DNA of 64,000 bases from Sphingomonas sp. 28-63-12 (GCA_002281535.1 NCGD01000003.1:62001-126000); one strand, 5' to 3'. Counted from the stretch's first letter, positions 35,534-45,505 are shown. Made by a program: numbers and translations. Notes: generated from the letters alone by a model not told the origin.

Positions 35534-36927
35534 GCCGCCTGATCATCATTTCCAATCGGGTGTCCGCGCCGACATCCGAAACTGCCGGTGCCCAGGGTGG
35601 CCTTGCCGTCGCGCTGTCGGCGGCCCTGCGCGAAAGCAACGGCGTGTGGTTCGGCTGGTCGGGCGAGGAGACCGAAAACTTTACCGGTCATATCAATTTC
35701 CAGCGCGATTTCGGCGTGACGACGGCGACGATCGACCTGGAAGCCCAGGATATCGACGAATATTATAATGGTTATGCCAACCGGACATTGTGGCCGCTAT
35801 TTCACTATCGGGTCGACCTGGCGGAATATGAGCGCGGTTTTGCCGGCGGCTATGAGCGGGTCAATGCACGTTTTGCCGAAACCGTGGTGCCGCTGATCGA
35901 TGATGACGACCTGATCTGGGTCAATGATTATCATCTGATCCCGCTCGGGCAGGAATTGCGCGACCGGCAATGCCACAACCGGATCGGTTTTTTCCTGCAT
36001 ATCCCCTGGCCGCCGATGCGCTTGCTGCTGTCGCTGCCGCGCCATCATGACCTGGTCACGTCGCTGTTCGCCTATGATGTCGTCGGCTTTCAGACCGAGG
36101 ATTCACTCGAGGCGTTTCTCGATTATGCGCGCACCCAGCTCGATGTGGCGGTGGGGGCTGATGGGATCATTGCCTATGGCGGGCGATCGGTGCGCTTGAT
36201 CGCCTGCCCGATCGGGATCGATACGACCGAATTTCGCGCCAGCGCCAGCGCCCCGACAGCCCGCGACGTGCACCGCCGGATGCGCGAAAGTGCCAATGAC
36301 CGGACGATGATCATCGGTGTCGACCGGCTCGATTATTCCAAGGGGTTGCAGGAGCGGTTCCAGGGCTATGAGCGGTTTCTGGCGGCCCACCCCGACCAGC
36401 ATGGCGCAGTGTTCCTGCTGCAGATCGCGCCGCCCTCGCGCGGTGTGGTCGAAAGCTATCAGGATATTCGAACCACGCTCGATGGGTTGTCCGGGCGGAT
36501 CAACGGCGAATATGCCGATGCCGAATGGGTGCCGATCCGCTACGTCAACAAGGGCTATCCGCGCGATCAGCTGGCCGGCATGTACCGCGCCGCCCGCGTC
36601 GGGTTGGTGACGCCGCTGCGGGACGGCATGAATTTGGTCGCGAAGGAATATGTCGCAGCCCAGGATGCCGAGGACCCGGGCGTGCTGATTCTGTCCCGCT
36701 TTGCCGGCGCGGCCGAACAGCTGACCGATGCCTTGCTCGTCAATCCGCACAGCCCGGAAGAAGTGGCCGATGCGATTGTAACCGCGCTCGCGATGCCGCT
36801 CGCGGAACGGATCGCCCGGTGGCGGCCCATGATGGACAATATCGAACGCCAGGATGTGATCTGGTGGCGCCGGCGCTTCACCGATGCGCTGGAAGCGGTT
36901 CAGCCGGCCGCCGCCGCCGTCGATTGA
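35530..36927 (+). CDS. otsA: Trehalose-6-phosphate synthase
   Basis: This 465-residue GT20 glycosyltransferase makes trehalose-6-phosphate from UDP-glucose and glucose-6-phosphate. It opens RLIIISNRVSAP with QGGLAVAL, then WVNDYHLIPLGQELR near 135, FFLHIPWPP near 155, GVDRLDYSKGLQERF near 260 and TPLRDGMNLVAKEY near 360, covering the donor and acceptor sites. The start ATG at 35530 overlaps the GH15 stop; the frame is open to 35446 within GH15. The length is normal for bacterial OtsA. The 3' end overlaps the convergent MscS gene by 28 bp. Confidence 0.93.
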   Translation: MSRLIIISNRVSAPTSETAGAQGGLAVALSAALRESNGVWFGWSGEETENFTGHINFQRDFGVTTATIDLEAQDIDEYYNGYANRTLWPLFHYRVDLAEYERGFAGGYERVNARFAETVVPLIDDDDLIWVNDYHLIPLGQELRDRQCHNRIGFFLHIPWPPMRLLLSLPRHHDLVTSLFAYDVVGFQTEDSLEAFLDYARTQLDVAVGADGIIAYGGRSVRLIACPIGIDTTEFRASASAPTARDVHRRMRESANDRTMIIGVDRLDYSKGLQERFQGYERFLAAHPDQHGAVFLLQIAPPSRGVVESYQDIRTTLDGLSGRINGEYADAEWVPIRYVNKGYPRDQLAGMYRAARVGLVTPLRDGMNLVAKEYVAAQDAEDPGVLILSRFAGAAEQLTDALLVNPHSPEEVADAIVTALAMPLAERIARWRPMMDNIERQDVIWWRRRFTDALEAVQPAAAAVD

Positions 36928-37988
36928 CCCAGGAATTGGGCGCGGGTGCGCGGCAACGCGTCGGGCAGGTCGGCGGCGATGAATGCCATCATCGCTTCGC
37001 GGACGTCGCAGCGCAGATCAAAGGCCTTGCCGGCATCGGCGGCGCTGACCAGCGCGCGCAGCTCCATCACATCCGGCCTGATATCGGTGACCTGCAATCC
37101 GATCACGCGGCCGTCCCAATGCGGATGCGGCCGCACGACATCGTCAAGGCGCTGACGAATCGCGGCGACGTCAGCCGTCGGATCGACATAGAGAAAGGCG
37201 GTGCCGAGCAACGCGCTGCTCTTTCGGGTCCAGTTCTGGAACGACGATTCGAGAAACCTGCTGATCGGCACGATCAAGCGGCGTTCATCCCAGATGCGGA
37301 CCACAACATAGGTCAACCGGATTTCCTCGATCCGACCCCACTCGCCCTCGATGATCACGACATCGTCGATCCGGATCGGTTCGCTGAATGCCATCTGGAT
37401 GCCGGCGATGAGGTTTTTGAGTGCCGGCTGCGCTGCCGCGCCGACGGCGAGCCCCGCCAGCCCGGCCGACGCCATAAGGGTGACGCCGACGCTGCGGATC
37501 GCCGGGATGCTGAGCAGCATCATGCAGATCGTGAGGAAAATGATGGTGAAGGCGCCGATCCTCGCGAGGATGCCAATGCGGGTACGCCGCCGCCGCGCGG
37601 CAAGATTGTCAGCGGCGGCGATGTCCGATCGGGCATCGACGATATGCTGGAGCGCGCGCAGGCTCGCCAGCGCCAGCCAGCCGATCAGCATCGGCACGAT
37701 AAAGCCCGCTGTCCGCTCAACAAAGCGGGTGGCAGCGCCGTCGAGCGGGGCGGCGTTGAGCGCAATGCCCAGGCCAAGCGCAATGGCGATCCAGCGCGTG
37801 GGCTTGATCAACTGGTCAAGCAGGATATCGTCCGTCAGACCGATGCTGCCCGACGCCAGGCGACGCAGCAGGCCGGTCAACAGTCGATGGAGCGAAAGTG
37901 CGACCGTGCAGCCAATGGTCGCAATGATGATGGTCATCAACGGGGCGATGCTCCAGGCAGGCATGATGCCGCGGAGAAATTCAGTCAT
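36900..37988 (-). CDS. MscS-family mechanosensitive channel
   Basis: This 362-residue small-conductance mechanosensitive channel has about four to five N-terminal hydrophobic segments. The pore-helix region is SAGLAGLAVGAAAQPALKNLIAGI near 195-220, then the MscS beta domain IRIDDVVIIEGEWGRIEEI and the C-terminal alpha/beta domain. The ATG at 37988 follows GAGGGACC; the frame continues to 38060 but the extension is polar and unlike the family. It releases solutes on hypo-osmotic shock, which fits beside the trehalose operon it converges on. A second MscS-type gene diverges 198 bp away. Confidence 0.87.
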   Translation of the reverse strand: MTEFLRGIMPAWSIAPLMTIIIATIGCTVALSLHRLLTGLLRRLASGSIGLTDDILLDQLIKPTRWIAIALGLGIALNAAPLDGAATRFVERTAGFIVPMLIGWLALASLRALQHIVDARSDIAAADNLAARRRRTRIGILARIGAFTIIFLTICMMLLSIPAIRSVGVTLMASAGLAGLAVGAAAQPALKNLIAGIQMAFSEPIRIDDVVIIEGEWGRIEEIRLTYVVVRIWDERRLIVPISRFLESSFQNWTRKSSALLGTAFLYVDPTADVAAIRQRLDDVVRPHPHWDGRVIGLQVTDIRPDVMELRALVSAADAGKAFDLRCDVREAMMAFIAADLPDALPRTRAQFLGQSTAAAAG

Positions 37989-38185
37989 TTTTGGTCCCTC
38001 TTTGCTGTCGCGGCCAGGCGGCGTTGCCGGGGAGGCGATCGGTCGCGCGGGATGGCCCAATCGGCCGACGCATCACCGGCTTGGTCACCGCCATGGCAGC
38101 CCCATTATATTTCCAACCGACAGGAGCGTGCTTTGATCCCCCGATTTAGACCATCACGCGCCATCATGACAGGCGGGACTGCAGC

Positions 38186-39472
38186 ATGAAGTGGAACCAG
38201 TGGCTGCAGGATATGGGGTTGCTCGTGCCAGCCGGGGTCGATCTGGGGGGGGTGATTAGTGCGATGGGGATCGTGCTGGGCGGCTATCTTGGCGGCTGGG
38301 TTGCCGGTCGTCAGCTCGATAAGATCGTCGGCGCCTATCTGGTGCCGCGCCTGCAGCTGGATGACCAGCGCCGCCAATCGCTGCGGGCGGCGATGACGGC
38401 GGCGATCAGTGCCGTCATGCTGGTTGTCGCGCTGCAGATCAGCCCGTTGGCAACCTATGGGCTGGCGATCGTCGCCGTGGCGACCGGCATTGCCGTCGGT
38501 CAGCTGGTCTTTGCGGCGGCGCGACTGTTTGCGGCGGCCTCTGCCCTGGCGACGGCATTGGCCGTTTCGGCAGGCGTGATCGCGATTGGCGGGGCGCTGG
38601 GTGGCATCCAGCCGCTGATCGATGGCCTCGACGCCGCGGGGATCACCGTCAGCCGGCACCGCCTGTCGCTGCTGACGCTCGTCAATGCGGTGCTGGTGGT
38701 GGGGGTGCTGTTCGCCGCCGCCCGGCTCGCCAATCGCTTCGCGCGGCAGATGATCGGTGGGCTGACCGGGCTCGATCCGTCGCAGCGCGTGTTGGTGCAA
38801 AAGCTGACCGGCATCGGGATCGTCATGATTGCGGGGCTGCTTGGCCTCGACCTGCTCGGCATCGACCTGACGGCGCTGGCGGTGTTTTCCGGCGCGCTGG
38901 GCCTCGCTGTCGGTTTCGGGCTGCAAAAAACGCTCGGCAACCTGATTGCGGGGCTGATCCTGCTGATGGACCGATCGATCAAGCCGGGTGACGTGATCGT
39001 CGTCGGTGACACCTTCGGCGCGGTCAACAAGATCGGCGTGCGCGCCGTCTCGGTCGTCACCCGCGACGGCAAGGAGCACCTGATCCCGAACGAGCAGCTG
39101 ATGACCGAGGCGGTCGAGAACTGGTCCTATTCGAGCCGCAACGTCAGGCTGCACATCCCCGTCGGGGTTTCCTACACCAGCGATATCACCGTAGCGCAGC
39201 GCCTGATGATCGAGGCGGCAACGGCGGCGGCGCGGGTGTTGGCCGAGCCGGCGCCGTCGGTGTGGCTCAAGGGATTTGGCGACAGTTCGGTCGATCACGA
39301 CGTGATGGTGTGGATCGCCGATCCGGAGCTCGGGGTCGGCAATGTCCAGTCGGACATTCTCAACCGGATCTGGAAGCTGTTCGCCGCCAACGGGATCGAA
39401 ATCCCATTCCCGCAGCGTGACATCCATATCCGCAGCCTGCCGTCGCCGGCGGCGGACGGTTCCACGGATTAA
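38186..39472 (+). CDS. MscS-family mechanosensitive channel (second copy)
   Basis: This 428-residue MscS-type channel has an extended N-terminal membrane part (about five hydrophobic segments in the first 200 residues). The pore region reads FSGALGLAVGFGLQKTLGNLIAGL near 240, followed by LLMDRSIKPGDVIVV and FGAVNKIGVRAVSVVTRDG, the usual beta domain, and IEIPFPQRDIHI near the end. It differs from the neighbouring MscS in length and pore sequence, so it is a distinct subfamily and not a recent duplicate. It ends 2 bp before the convergent SLC13 gene. Confidence 0.88.
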   Translation: MKWNQWLQDMGLLVPAGVDLGGVISAMGIVLGGYLGGWVAGRQLDKIVGAYLVPRLQLDDQRRQSLRAAMTAAISAVMLVVALQISPLATYGLAIVAVATGIAVGQLVFAAARLFAAASALATALAVSAGVIAIGGALGGIQPLIDGLDAAGITVSRHRLSLLTLVNAVLVVGVLFAAARLANRFARQMIGGLTGLDPSQRVLVQKLTGIGIVMIAGLLGLDLLGIDLTALAVFSGALGLAVGFGLQKTLGNLIAGLILLMDRSIKPGDVIVVGDTFGAVNKIGVRAVSVVTRDGKEHLIPNEQLMTEAVENWSYSSRNVRLHIPVGVSYTSDITVAQRLMIEAATAAARVLAEPAPSVWLKGFGDSSVDHDVMVWIADPELGVGNVQSDILNRIWKLFAANGIEIPFPQRDIHIRSLPSPAADGSTD

Positions 39473-39474
39473 CG

Positions 39475-41208
39475 TCAGCCGTAAAGCGCCGACAGCATCA
39501 TCGCGGCGACCACGATGACGATCACCACCAGCACCGCCCCCATCCGGGCATAATCGGTAAAGCGATAGCCGCCCGGGCCCATCACCAGCAGGTTATTCTG
39601 GTGGCCGATCGGGGTGAGGAAATCCGCCGACGCGCCGATCAGCACGGCGAGCAGCGCGGCATCGGGTTGGATGTGCAGAATCTTCGCGGCATCGATCGCA
39701 AGCGGCCCCATGATGATCGCGGTGGCGACGTTGTTGAGGAAGATCGACAGCAAAATCGTCACGCCGCAGATCGCCGCCAGCATGATGGGCAGCGACGAGC
39801 CGCCCAGCGCCTGGCCCAGCATCTGCGCAGCGATCGCTGCAGCGCCGCTCGTCTCAAAGCTGTGACCAACCGGAATCATCGCCGCGAGCAGCACGATCAC
39901 GCTCCAGTCGATCGATCGATAGACCTCCTCCGGCGGAATCAGACGAGTGGCGGCGAGCGCGACGGCGGCGCCGACAAAGGCGATGGCTGGCGACGCGCCG
40001 CCAAGCACGATCCCCAGAATGGCGAGGGCGAAAATGCCCAGAATCAGGACGGCCTTGATCCGGGCAACCGGCACCGGATCGAGCCGATCGATTTCAAGCA
40101 GCCGCGCGCGCGTGGCAAAGCGGGCCAAGGCGTCTGGCGTGCCGCGGACATAAAGTTGATCGCCGGCCTCGATCTTCAAATGGCGTAACGGCGTTCTGAG
40201 GCGGGCCGCGCGGGGGCCGACGGCGACGACCGACAATTCGCCCATGCTGCGGATCGCGACATCCGCCTTGAGAAGGCCGATCAGCATCGACCCATGTGCG
40301 ACGGCAACCCGCGCCGTCACCGCCGAAGGCGTCGCTGCCGCGTCGGCATCGCTGATCAGCCCAGTTTCCTCGGCCGCCTCCCATTGATTGCAGCGCGACA
40401 GCAGCAGCAGCCGATCGTCGGGCAGGATAGCCGGTGTGGTGGCCGTCGAGAGCCGCTGACCCTGCCGGAAGACGGCCAGCAGCCGCACCTTGGCCCCGCG
40501 CAACCGGGTCAATAATTCGGGCATCCCCGAAGCCTCGAATGCCAGCGGCACGATCAGCTCGTAGACGCGCCAGGGGGGCTTGGACCGCTGGGTATCGGAA
40601 TCGCGGATCGGGAGCAGGCGCCAGCCCAGCACCGCCAGATACCCGAGCCCGACGACGGCGACGGCACTGCCAACGGGAGTCATGGTGAAGAAACCGAAAG
40701 GCTTGCCCAATTCCTGTTCGCGTACCGACGACAAAATCAGGTTGGCCGGCGTCCCGATCAGCGTCGTCATCCCGCCTAAAATCGTGGCGAACGCCAGCGG
40801 CATGAGGGTGGCAGCAGGCGAGCGTTTTGCGCTTCGTGCGATTTCCGCCGCGATTGGCATCGTAATCACCAACGCGGCAATGTTGTTCATGAAGGCGGAC
40901 AGGATGGCCGCAACAACCAGCAGGCCGGATAATCTGACACCAAACCCGGCACTGGCCGGGATGGCGACGCGCGCAAAGGTTGCCGCCGCGCCGGATAGTT
41001 CGACTGCCCGCCCAACGACGAGAATGGCCGCCACCGCGAGAACGGCCGGGTCGGCAAAGCCCGCAAAGGCTTCGGCCGGCTTGATCAGCCCGAGCACCAG
41101 ACACGCGAACAAGGCAAGTAACGCGACAAGATCATGCCGGACACGTTCCGAGACGAAAAGACCAAGCGCGCCAAGCAGGATTAGAGCGCTAAGCGCCGCG
41201 TTGGACAT
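39475..41208 (-). CDS. SLC13/ArsB-like permease with RCK_C domains
   Basis: This 577-residue membrane transporter belongs to the SLC13 / ion-transporter superfamily. Two hydrophobic halves (about 1-200 and 380-577) each carry the signature loop: FATILGGMTTLIGTPANLI in the first and GASADFLTPIGHQNNLLVMG in the second. Between them (about 210-370) lie two TrkA-C/RCK_C-like regulatory domains, for example LRHLKIEAGDQLYVRGT. Substrates of such proteins include sulfate, dicarboxylates and Na+-coupled anions; none can be fixed here. It is third in the DUF389 - NhaP - SLC13 operon, 3 bp after NhaP. Confidence 0.85.
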   Translation of the reverse strand: MSNAALSALILLGALGLFVSERVRHDLVALLALFACLVLGLIKPAEAFAGFADPAVLAVAAILVVGRAVELSGAAATFARVAIPASAGFGVRLSGLLVVAAILSAFMNNIAALVITMPIAAEIARSAKRSPAATLMPLAFATILGGMTTLIGTPANLILSSVREQELGKPFGFFTMTPVGSAVAVVGLGYLAVLGWRLLPIRDSDTQRSKPPWRVYELIVPLAFEASGMPELLTRLRGAKVRLLAVFRQGQRLSTATTPAILPDDRLLLLSRCNQWEAAEETGLISDADAAATPSAVTARVAVAHGSMLIGLLKADVAIRSMGELSVVAVGPRAARLRTPLRHLKIEAGDQLYVRGTPDALARFATRARLLEIDRLDPVPVARIKAVLILGIFALAILGIVLGGASPAIAFVGAAVALAATRLIPPEEVYRSIDWSVIVLLAAMIPVGHSFETSGAAAIAAQMLGQALGGSSLPIMLAAICGVTILLSIFLNNVATAIIMGPLAIDAAKILHIQPDAALLAVLIGASADFLTPIGHQNNLLVMGPGGYRFTDYARMGAVLVVIVIVVAAMMLSALYG

Positions 41209-41211
41209 TGA

Positions 41212-42495
41212 TCAAACTTTCTGGTCGCGTCTTGTCAGCCGGGCGCTCTGCCATGCCAGCGCTCGTTCGACGCTGCCGCCCTGAACGATGACCGAGAATA
41301 GCACGACGATGTAGGTGGCGGCGAGCACGATCGGTTTGATCGGCCCATCCGGCAGGCCGAGCACCAGTGCAACTGATATTCCGCCGCGCAGTCCGCCCCA
41401 GATCAAGGTCAGGGGGGCCATTGCACCCAGCGTCAGAAACGGACGCATCACGGTCAGCGGGAGGAGCACCGATGTCGCGCGCGCGAGCAGGATCAGCGGA
41501 ATCGCTGCCGCGCCAAGCACGAGCAGCCGCGGATCAGCCGGGATCATCACAACTTCGAGGCCAATCAGCAGGAACAGGACGGCGTTGAGAATGTCGTCGA
41601 TCAGGGACCAGAATTTGAGCAGATAGTCGCGGGTGATATCGCTCATCGCCAGCGCCACCCCCGAATTGCCGATCAGCAAGCCGGCGACAGCCATAGCGAC
41701 GGGGCCGCTGACATGAATCCAGTGGGCCACCGTATAGCCCCCCATCACTACAGCCAGGCTGATCATCACCTCGGTCTTGTAATCGTCGATCGAGCGCATC
41801 GCGCGGAACGCGATCCAGCCGACGATCAGGCCTAGCAGGATGCCGCCGCCGGCTTCGACGAAGAAGAGCGCCGCCGCATGGGCTGGCGTTACCGGCTCGG
41901 TGCCGAGTGCAGTGGCAAGGATGATCGTGAAAACCACGACGCCAACGCCGTCGTTGAACAGGCTTTCACCGGCAACGGTTGCCTCCAGCGTCGGCGACAC
42001 GCGCGCGCGCTTGAGGACGCCCATCACGGCGACTGGATCGGTCGGGCTGATTAGCGCGCCGAACACCAGGCACCAGGCGATTGGCACGCCAAGGCCCAAT
42101 TGGCTTGCCGTCAGATAGAATCCGCCGCCAATGAGTGCGGTGGAGATCAGCACGCCAATCGTGCTGAGGATCAGGATCGGCCAGCGTCCGCGCTTCATTT
42201 CTGCCCAGTCGACATGAAGGGCACCTGCGAACAGCAGGAAGGAGAGCATCCCGTCCATCAGCGTTGTGTGAAAATCGATTCCGGCGAGGAACCGGACAAT
42301 TTCGTCGCTCAGCGCGCTGCCCGGCAATAGCCGGTCGAGCCCGACCACCAAGAGCGACGCGACCGCGCCCATGACTGTCAGTCCGATCGACGGGGGCAAT
42401 TTCAGCACGCGGTGATTGAAATAGCTTAGCACCGCCGCCAGCACGATCAGGATGGCTGCGGCGTCGAATGGTGTAAGAACGATCCCGTGAATCAT
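41212..42495 (-). CDS. NhaP-type Na+/H+ antiporter (CPA1)
   Basis: This 427-residue cation/proton antiporter of the CPA1 family has about twelve hydrophobic segments. It shows FGALISPTDPVAVMGVLKRA near 140 and GESLFNDGVGVVVFTIIL near 175, the latter with the Asn-Asp pair of the ion-binding site. LIWGGLRGGISVALVLGL lies near the end. It would expel Na+ (or K+) in exchange for protons. Its ATG shares a base with the DUF389 stop (TAATG on the minus strand), so expression is coupled. Confidence 0.88.
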   Translation of the reverse strand: MIHGIVLTPFDAAAILIVLAAVLSYFNHRVLKLPPSIGLTVMGAVASLLVVGLDRLLPGSALSDEIVRFLAGIDFHTTLMDGMLSFLLFAGALHVDWAEMKRGRWPILILSTIGVLISTALIGGGFYLTASQLGLGVPIAWCLVFGALISPTDPVAVMGVLKRARVSPTLEATVAGESLFNDGVGVVVFTIILATALGTEPVTPAHAAALFFVEAGGGILLGLIVGWIAFRAMRSIDDYKTEVMISLAVVMGGYTVAHWIHVSGPVAMAVAGLLIGNSGVALAMSDITRDYLLKFWSLIDDILNAVLFLLIGLEVVMIPADPRLLVLGAAAIPLILLARATSVLLPLTVMRPFLTLGAMAPLTLIWGGLRGGISVALVLGLPDGPIKPIVLAATYIVVLFSVIVQGGSVERALAWQSARLTRRDQKV

Positions 42496-44072
42496 TAGCC
42501 TGATGCTCCTTCAGCCGCATTGAGCAAGCGGAATGACTGTCCTGCTGCGGGCGCGGCAATTGCGCGGAGATTTTGTTCCCGCAAAAGCCTGGCAATGGCG
42601 AGGGCGCGACGCTCATTCAGCGTTGGCCGGTCGGGGAGCGTGGCGGATTCGGGTAAGCCCGGCACGGCCAATGCCTTGGCATTCCAATGCCGCGCGGCCC
42701 AGATCGAGATGTCGACGGCGTGCGCCGCGACCGGATCAAGCGCGTCGACATTGTCGGCAAAGCGGATCGTCGGCAATGGCGCAAGCGGCGGAACCAGCGT
42801 GACTACCCAACCCCTTGCCGCCTCGGTCGCCCGCTTTTCCAGCGCAAAATAGGTATCGAGCGTGGCGCCCGGCAGCGGGGTTGCCGATGCCGAGACGCGG
42901 CGATGGTCGCGATCGACCGTTACGCTCTCCTCCGGCACGCCAGCGGCGAGCGCGACCAACTGCGCGATCGATGCGGCTTCCGCCACTGCCCGTGACGCAG
43001 CATTGCTGGCCTGTTGCAGTTCGGCTTGCTGGGTCTCGGCAGCGCCGGCATTGGGGTCAAGCAAAACCTGATCGATCTGCAGACTGACGGGGCGATTGAG
43101 GCGATTACTCAGGTCGCGCTGCAATTGAGCACTGCTCACCGCGCGCGAGCGCGGCGCGATCACGACCGATCGGACCGCCAGCGGTGCACTGGCATAATCG
43201 ATATCGAGTTGGGTGACGCGCGCCCGCGCGCCGAACCGGTCTGACAGGAAGGCGCGCACCTGGTTGGCCGTCACTGCTTCAGTGGCAATCCGGCTGAGCG
43301 ACAGGCCGAGCGGCACCGACATCGCGACGAAGACCAGAATCAGCAGCATGGTTTGCAACCATCCCTGCTGGCTGGAGAGATAATGGCCGAAGCCATAGAA
43401 TCGCGCCATCACCATGGCGGCGAGCGCAATGGTGACAAGGTTGGTGAAAAACAGCGCCAGCGAACCGCCAAGGATCGGCATGTTCCAGGTGGCAAGCCCA
43501 TAGCCGACCACCGCCAACGGCGGCATCAGCGCGGTCGCGATGGCAACGCCGACAATCGTTTCGCCGCGCCCGCGGATGATCGCGAAGGTGCCGGCTAGCG
43601 CCGCGAACAGCGCAACGAGCAGATCGAATAAATTGGGATGCGTGCGCGACAGGATTTCGGGTGTCGGGGCTTTGAGCGGTGATAACAATACGATCAGCGC
43701 GGCAAACAACAACGCCGCGCCCCCACCGATCGCCAGCGCCGTCAGCGAGCGCCGCATCTCGGCAAAGTCGAACAAGGCGAGGCCAAAGCCAAGCCCCAGG
43801 ATGGGGTTCATCAACGGCGAGATCAACATCGCGCCAATGACGACTGCGGGCGATGACAGCAGCAGACCAAGCACGGCGATGCCGGCCGACATCATCGTCA
43901 TGAAAACATAACGGGCCGACGAGCCGCTTTCTTCGATGATTCGGTCCATCACTGGCTGGTGATCGACCGACGCGACAATCGTCCGCCGCCACCAGCCATA
44001 AAGCGGCAAATGGTCCAGCCGCATCGCTGAAGCCGGATAGGTGCGCGAGGCGGCGTCGGTCTGGTCGGTCAT
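42495..44072 (-). CDS. DUF389 membrane protein with C-terminal OmpA-like extension
   Basis: This 525-residue protein has the DUF389 membrane core (about 50-260) with helices such as GIAVLGLLLSSPAVVIGAMLISPLMNPILGLG and GETIVGVAIATALMPPLAVVGYGLA. The soluble remainder is unusual: a beta-rich part with VTVDRDHRRVSASATPLPG, then a C-terminal section (RPTLNERRALAIARLLRE) resembling the LS..RA..V pattern of OmpA-like peptidoglycan-binding domains. DUF389 proteins have no established role. As first gene of an operon with two cation/anion transporters it may sense or tether at the envelope; the OmpA-like reading is tentative. Confidence 0.78.
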   Translation of the reverse strand: MTDQTDAASRTYPASAMRLDHLPLYGWWRRTIVASVDHQPVMDRIIEESGSSARYVFMTMMSAGIAVLGLLLSSPAVVIGAMLISPLMNPILGLGFGLALFDFAEMRRSLTALAIGGGAALLFAALIVLLSPLKAPTPEILSRTHPNLFDLLVALFAALAGTFAIIRGRGETIVGVAIATALMPPLAVVGYGLATWNMPILGGSLALFFTNLVTIALAAMVMARFYGFGHYLSSQQGWLQTMLLILVFVAMSVPLGLSLSRIATEAVTANQVRAFLSDRFGARARVTQLDIDYASAPLAVRSVVIAPRSRAVSSAQLQRDLSNRLNRPVSLQIDQVLLDPNAGAAETQQAELQQASNAASRAVAEAASIAQLVALAAGVPEESVTVDRDHRRVSASATPLPGATLDTYFALEKRATEAARGWVVTLVPPLAPLPTIRFADNVDALDPVAAHAVDISIWAARHWNAKALAVPGLPESATLPDRPTLNERRALAIARLLREQNLRAIAAPAAGQSFRLLNAAEGASG

Positions 44073-44236
44073 GCTCTTGGTCGCCTGATTGCGAAAATGT
44101 CAGCGATTTTCATCGCTTGTTTGTGAAAGGGCAGCGGGAGATAGGCAAGCGACGGCTGTTGGCGACATTTTGCAACGCTGCCTGCACGGCGCGCAGTTTC
44201 ATTGGCGCATCGCTGGCCGATTGCCTAGGCAGAGAA

Positions 44237-45448
44237 ATGATCATCTTTATCGCCATTATCGCCGCCGCTGCTGTCACAGCATTGCTGAGCTTCGGAAAAA
44301 TTGCAAAATCCACGCAATGGCGGGCATCTGTGACGCCGTTGGCATCGATCATCGGCAGCGGTTTCCTGATTTGCGGGCCGCTATTGGCGAAGGAGTTCGG
44401 ATCGGCTGCGCTGCTCGCGATGGCTCTGTTGCTGGCGATCGCCTATGCGGTCGGCGCGGTCATCCGGTTCAACATCATCCATGTCGAGAACCTGACGCCC
44501 AGCCTGACGTTCAACGACCCCTTTGCCTGGGCGATGCGAGTCGCGCAGGCGTTGCTCGCCATCGCCTATGCGGTATCGGTCGCCTATTATCTCAAGCTGC
44601 TCGCCGAATTCACGATGAAGCCGCTGTCGATTTCGGCCGAATATCACAGCCTGGTTTCGAACATTTTGGTGACGCTGATCATCATCGCCATGACCGCGCT
44701 GACCTTTTCGGGGAGCATTCACCGGATCGAGCGTGCCGCCCAGGAAACGGTATCCGTCAAGATCGGGATCATTGCCGGCCTGCTGGCGGCGCTGGCCATC
44801 TGGTGGGTAACCCGCAGCGAACCGATCGCCGCGCTGCCGCCCGCCATCATCTCGCCATCGGGCATTCCGTTGCTGCTAGGCCTGCTGATCACCGTCCAGG
44901 GTTTTGAGACGTCGCGTTATATGGGCGAAAGCTATGATCAGGCGACGCGCATCAAGACGATGCGCTATGCGCAGTGGATATCGTCGGCGATCTACCTGGC
45001 GTTCCTGGCCTTGCTGACGCCCTTCCTCAATGAGGCGCAGCATGCCGAGGGCGTGGCCGGAATCCTCGATATCATGGAAATGGTCGCTCCTGCTTTGGGC
45101 ATTTTCGTGCTGATCGGGGCAGTCTCCAGCCAGCTGAGCGCGGCGATTGCCGATTCGATCGGGTCGGGCGGGCTGATGATCGAAGTGTCGCGCCGCAAGC
45201 TTGGCGTACGGACGGCCTTCATCGCGGCCAGTGCGCTGTCGATCGCGGTGGTGTGGCTCACCGATCCGTTTTCGGTGATTGCGCTGTCGTCGCGGGCCTT
45301 TGCGTTGTTTTATGCGATGCAGGCCGTGCTGGCCTTCTGGGTCTCGCTGCGCACCAAGGCGGGGAGCAGCTGGGCGCGCACCGGGTTCGCGCTTGTCGGA
45401 CTGGTCTGCCTCGTTGCCGCGGTTGCCGGCGCCCCGGCCGAAGGCTGA
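44237..45448 (+). CDS. Polytopic membrane protein, APC-permease-like
   Basis: This 403-residue integral membrane protein has about eleven hydrophobic segments, starting MIIFIAIIAAAAVTALLSFG at the chosen ATG (44237). The frame is open to 44117, but the extra residues are basic and not hydrophobic. SIIGSGFLICGPLLAKEFG near 40 and VQGFETSRYMGESYDQ near 225 resemble the unwound helix and following loop of amino acid/polyamine permeases. The family match is weak and the substrate unknown. It is divergent from the DUF389 operon and convergent with katG. Confidence 0.65.
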   Translation: MIIFIAIIAAAAVTALLSFGKIAKSTQWRASVTPLASIIGSGFLICGPLLAKEFGSAALLAMALLLAIAYAVGAVIRFNIIHVENLTPSLTFNDPFAWAMRVAQALLAIAYAVSVAYYLKLLAEFTMKPLSISAEYHSLVSNILVTLIIIAMTALTFSGSIHRIERAAQETVSVKIGIIAGLLAALAIWWVTRSEPIAALPPAIISPSGIPLLLGLLITVQGFETSRYMGESYDQATRIKTMRYAQWISSAIYLAFLALLTPFLNEAQHAEGVAGILDIMEMVAPALGIFVLIGAVSSQLSAAIADSIGSGGLMIEVSRRKLGVRTAFIAASALSIAVVWLTDPFSVIALSSRAFALFYAMQAVLAFWVSLRTKAGSSWARTGFALVGLVCLVAAVAGAPAEG

Positions 45449-45505
45449 TCGTCAAGAATAAAAGGGCCGGTATACGGCGGCGCGTCGTCTGAACGTTGCG
45501 GATCG

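Noticed and set aside
36525..38189. Plus-strand frame of 554 codons across otsA end and the first MscS gene
   Set aside because: It overlaps two recognised genes in other frames and has an unnatural Arg/Asp-rich composition.
38105..39427. Minus-strand frame of 440 codons opposite the second MscS gene
   Set aside because: Low-complexity Asp/Gln/Arg/His-rich translation, no RBS or motif, and the plus strand is a real channel gene.
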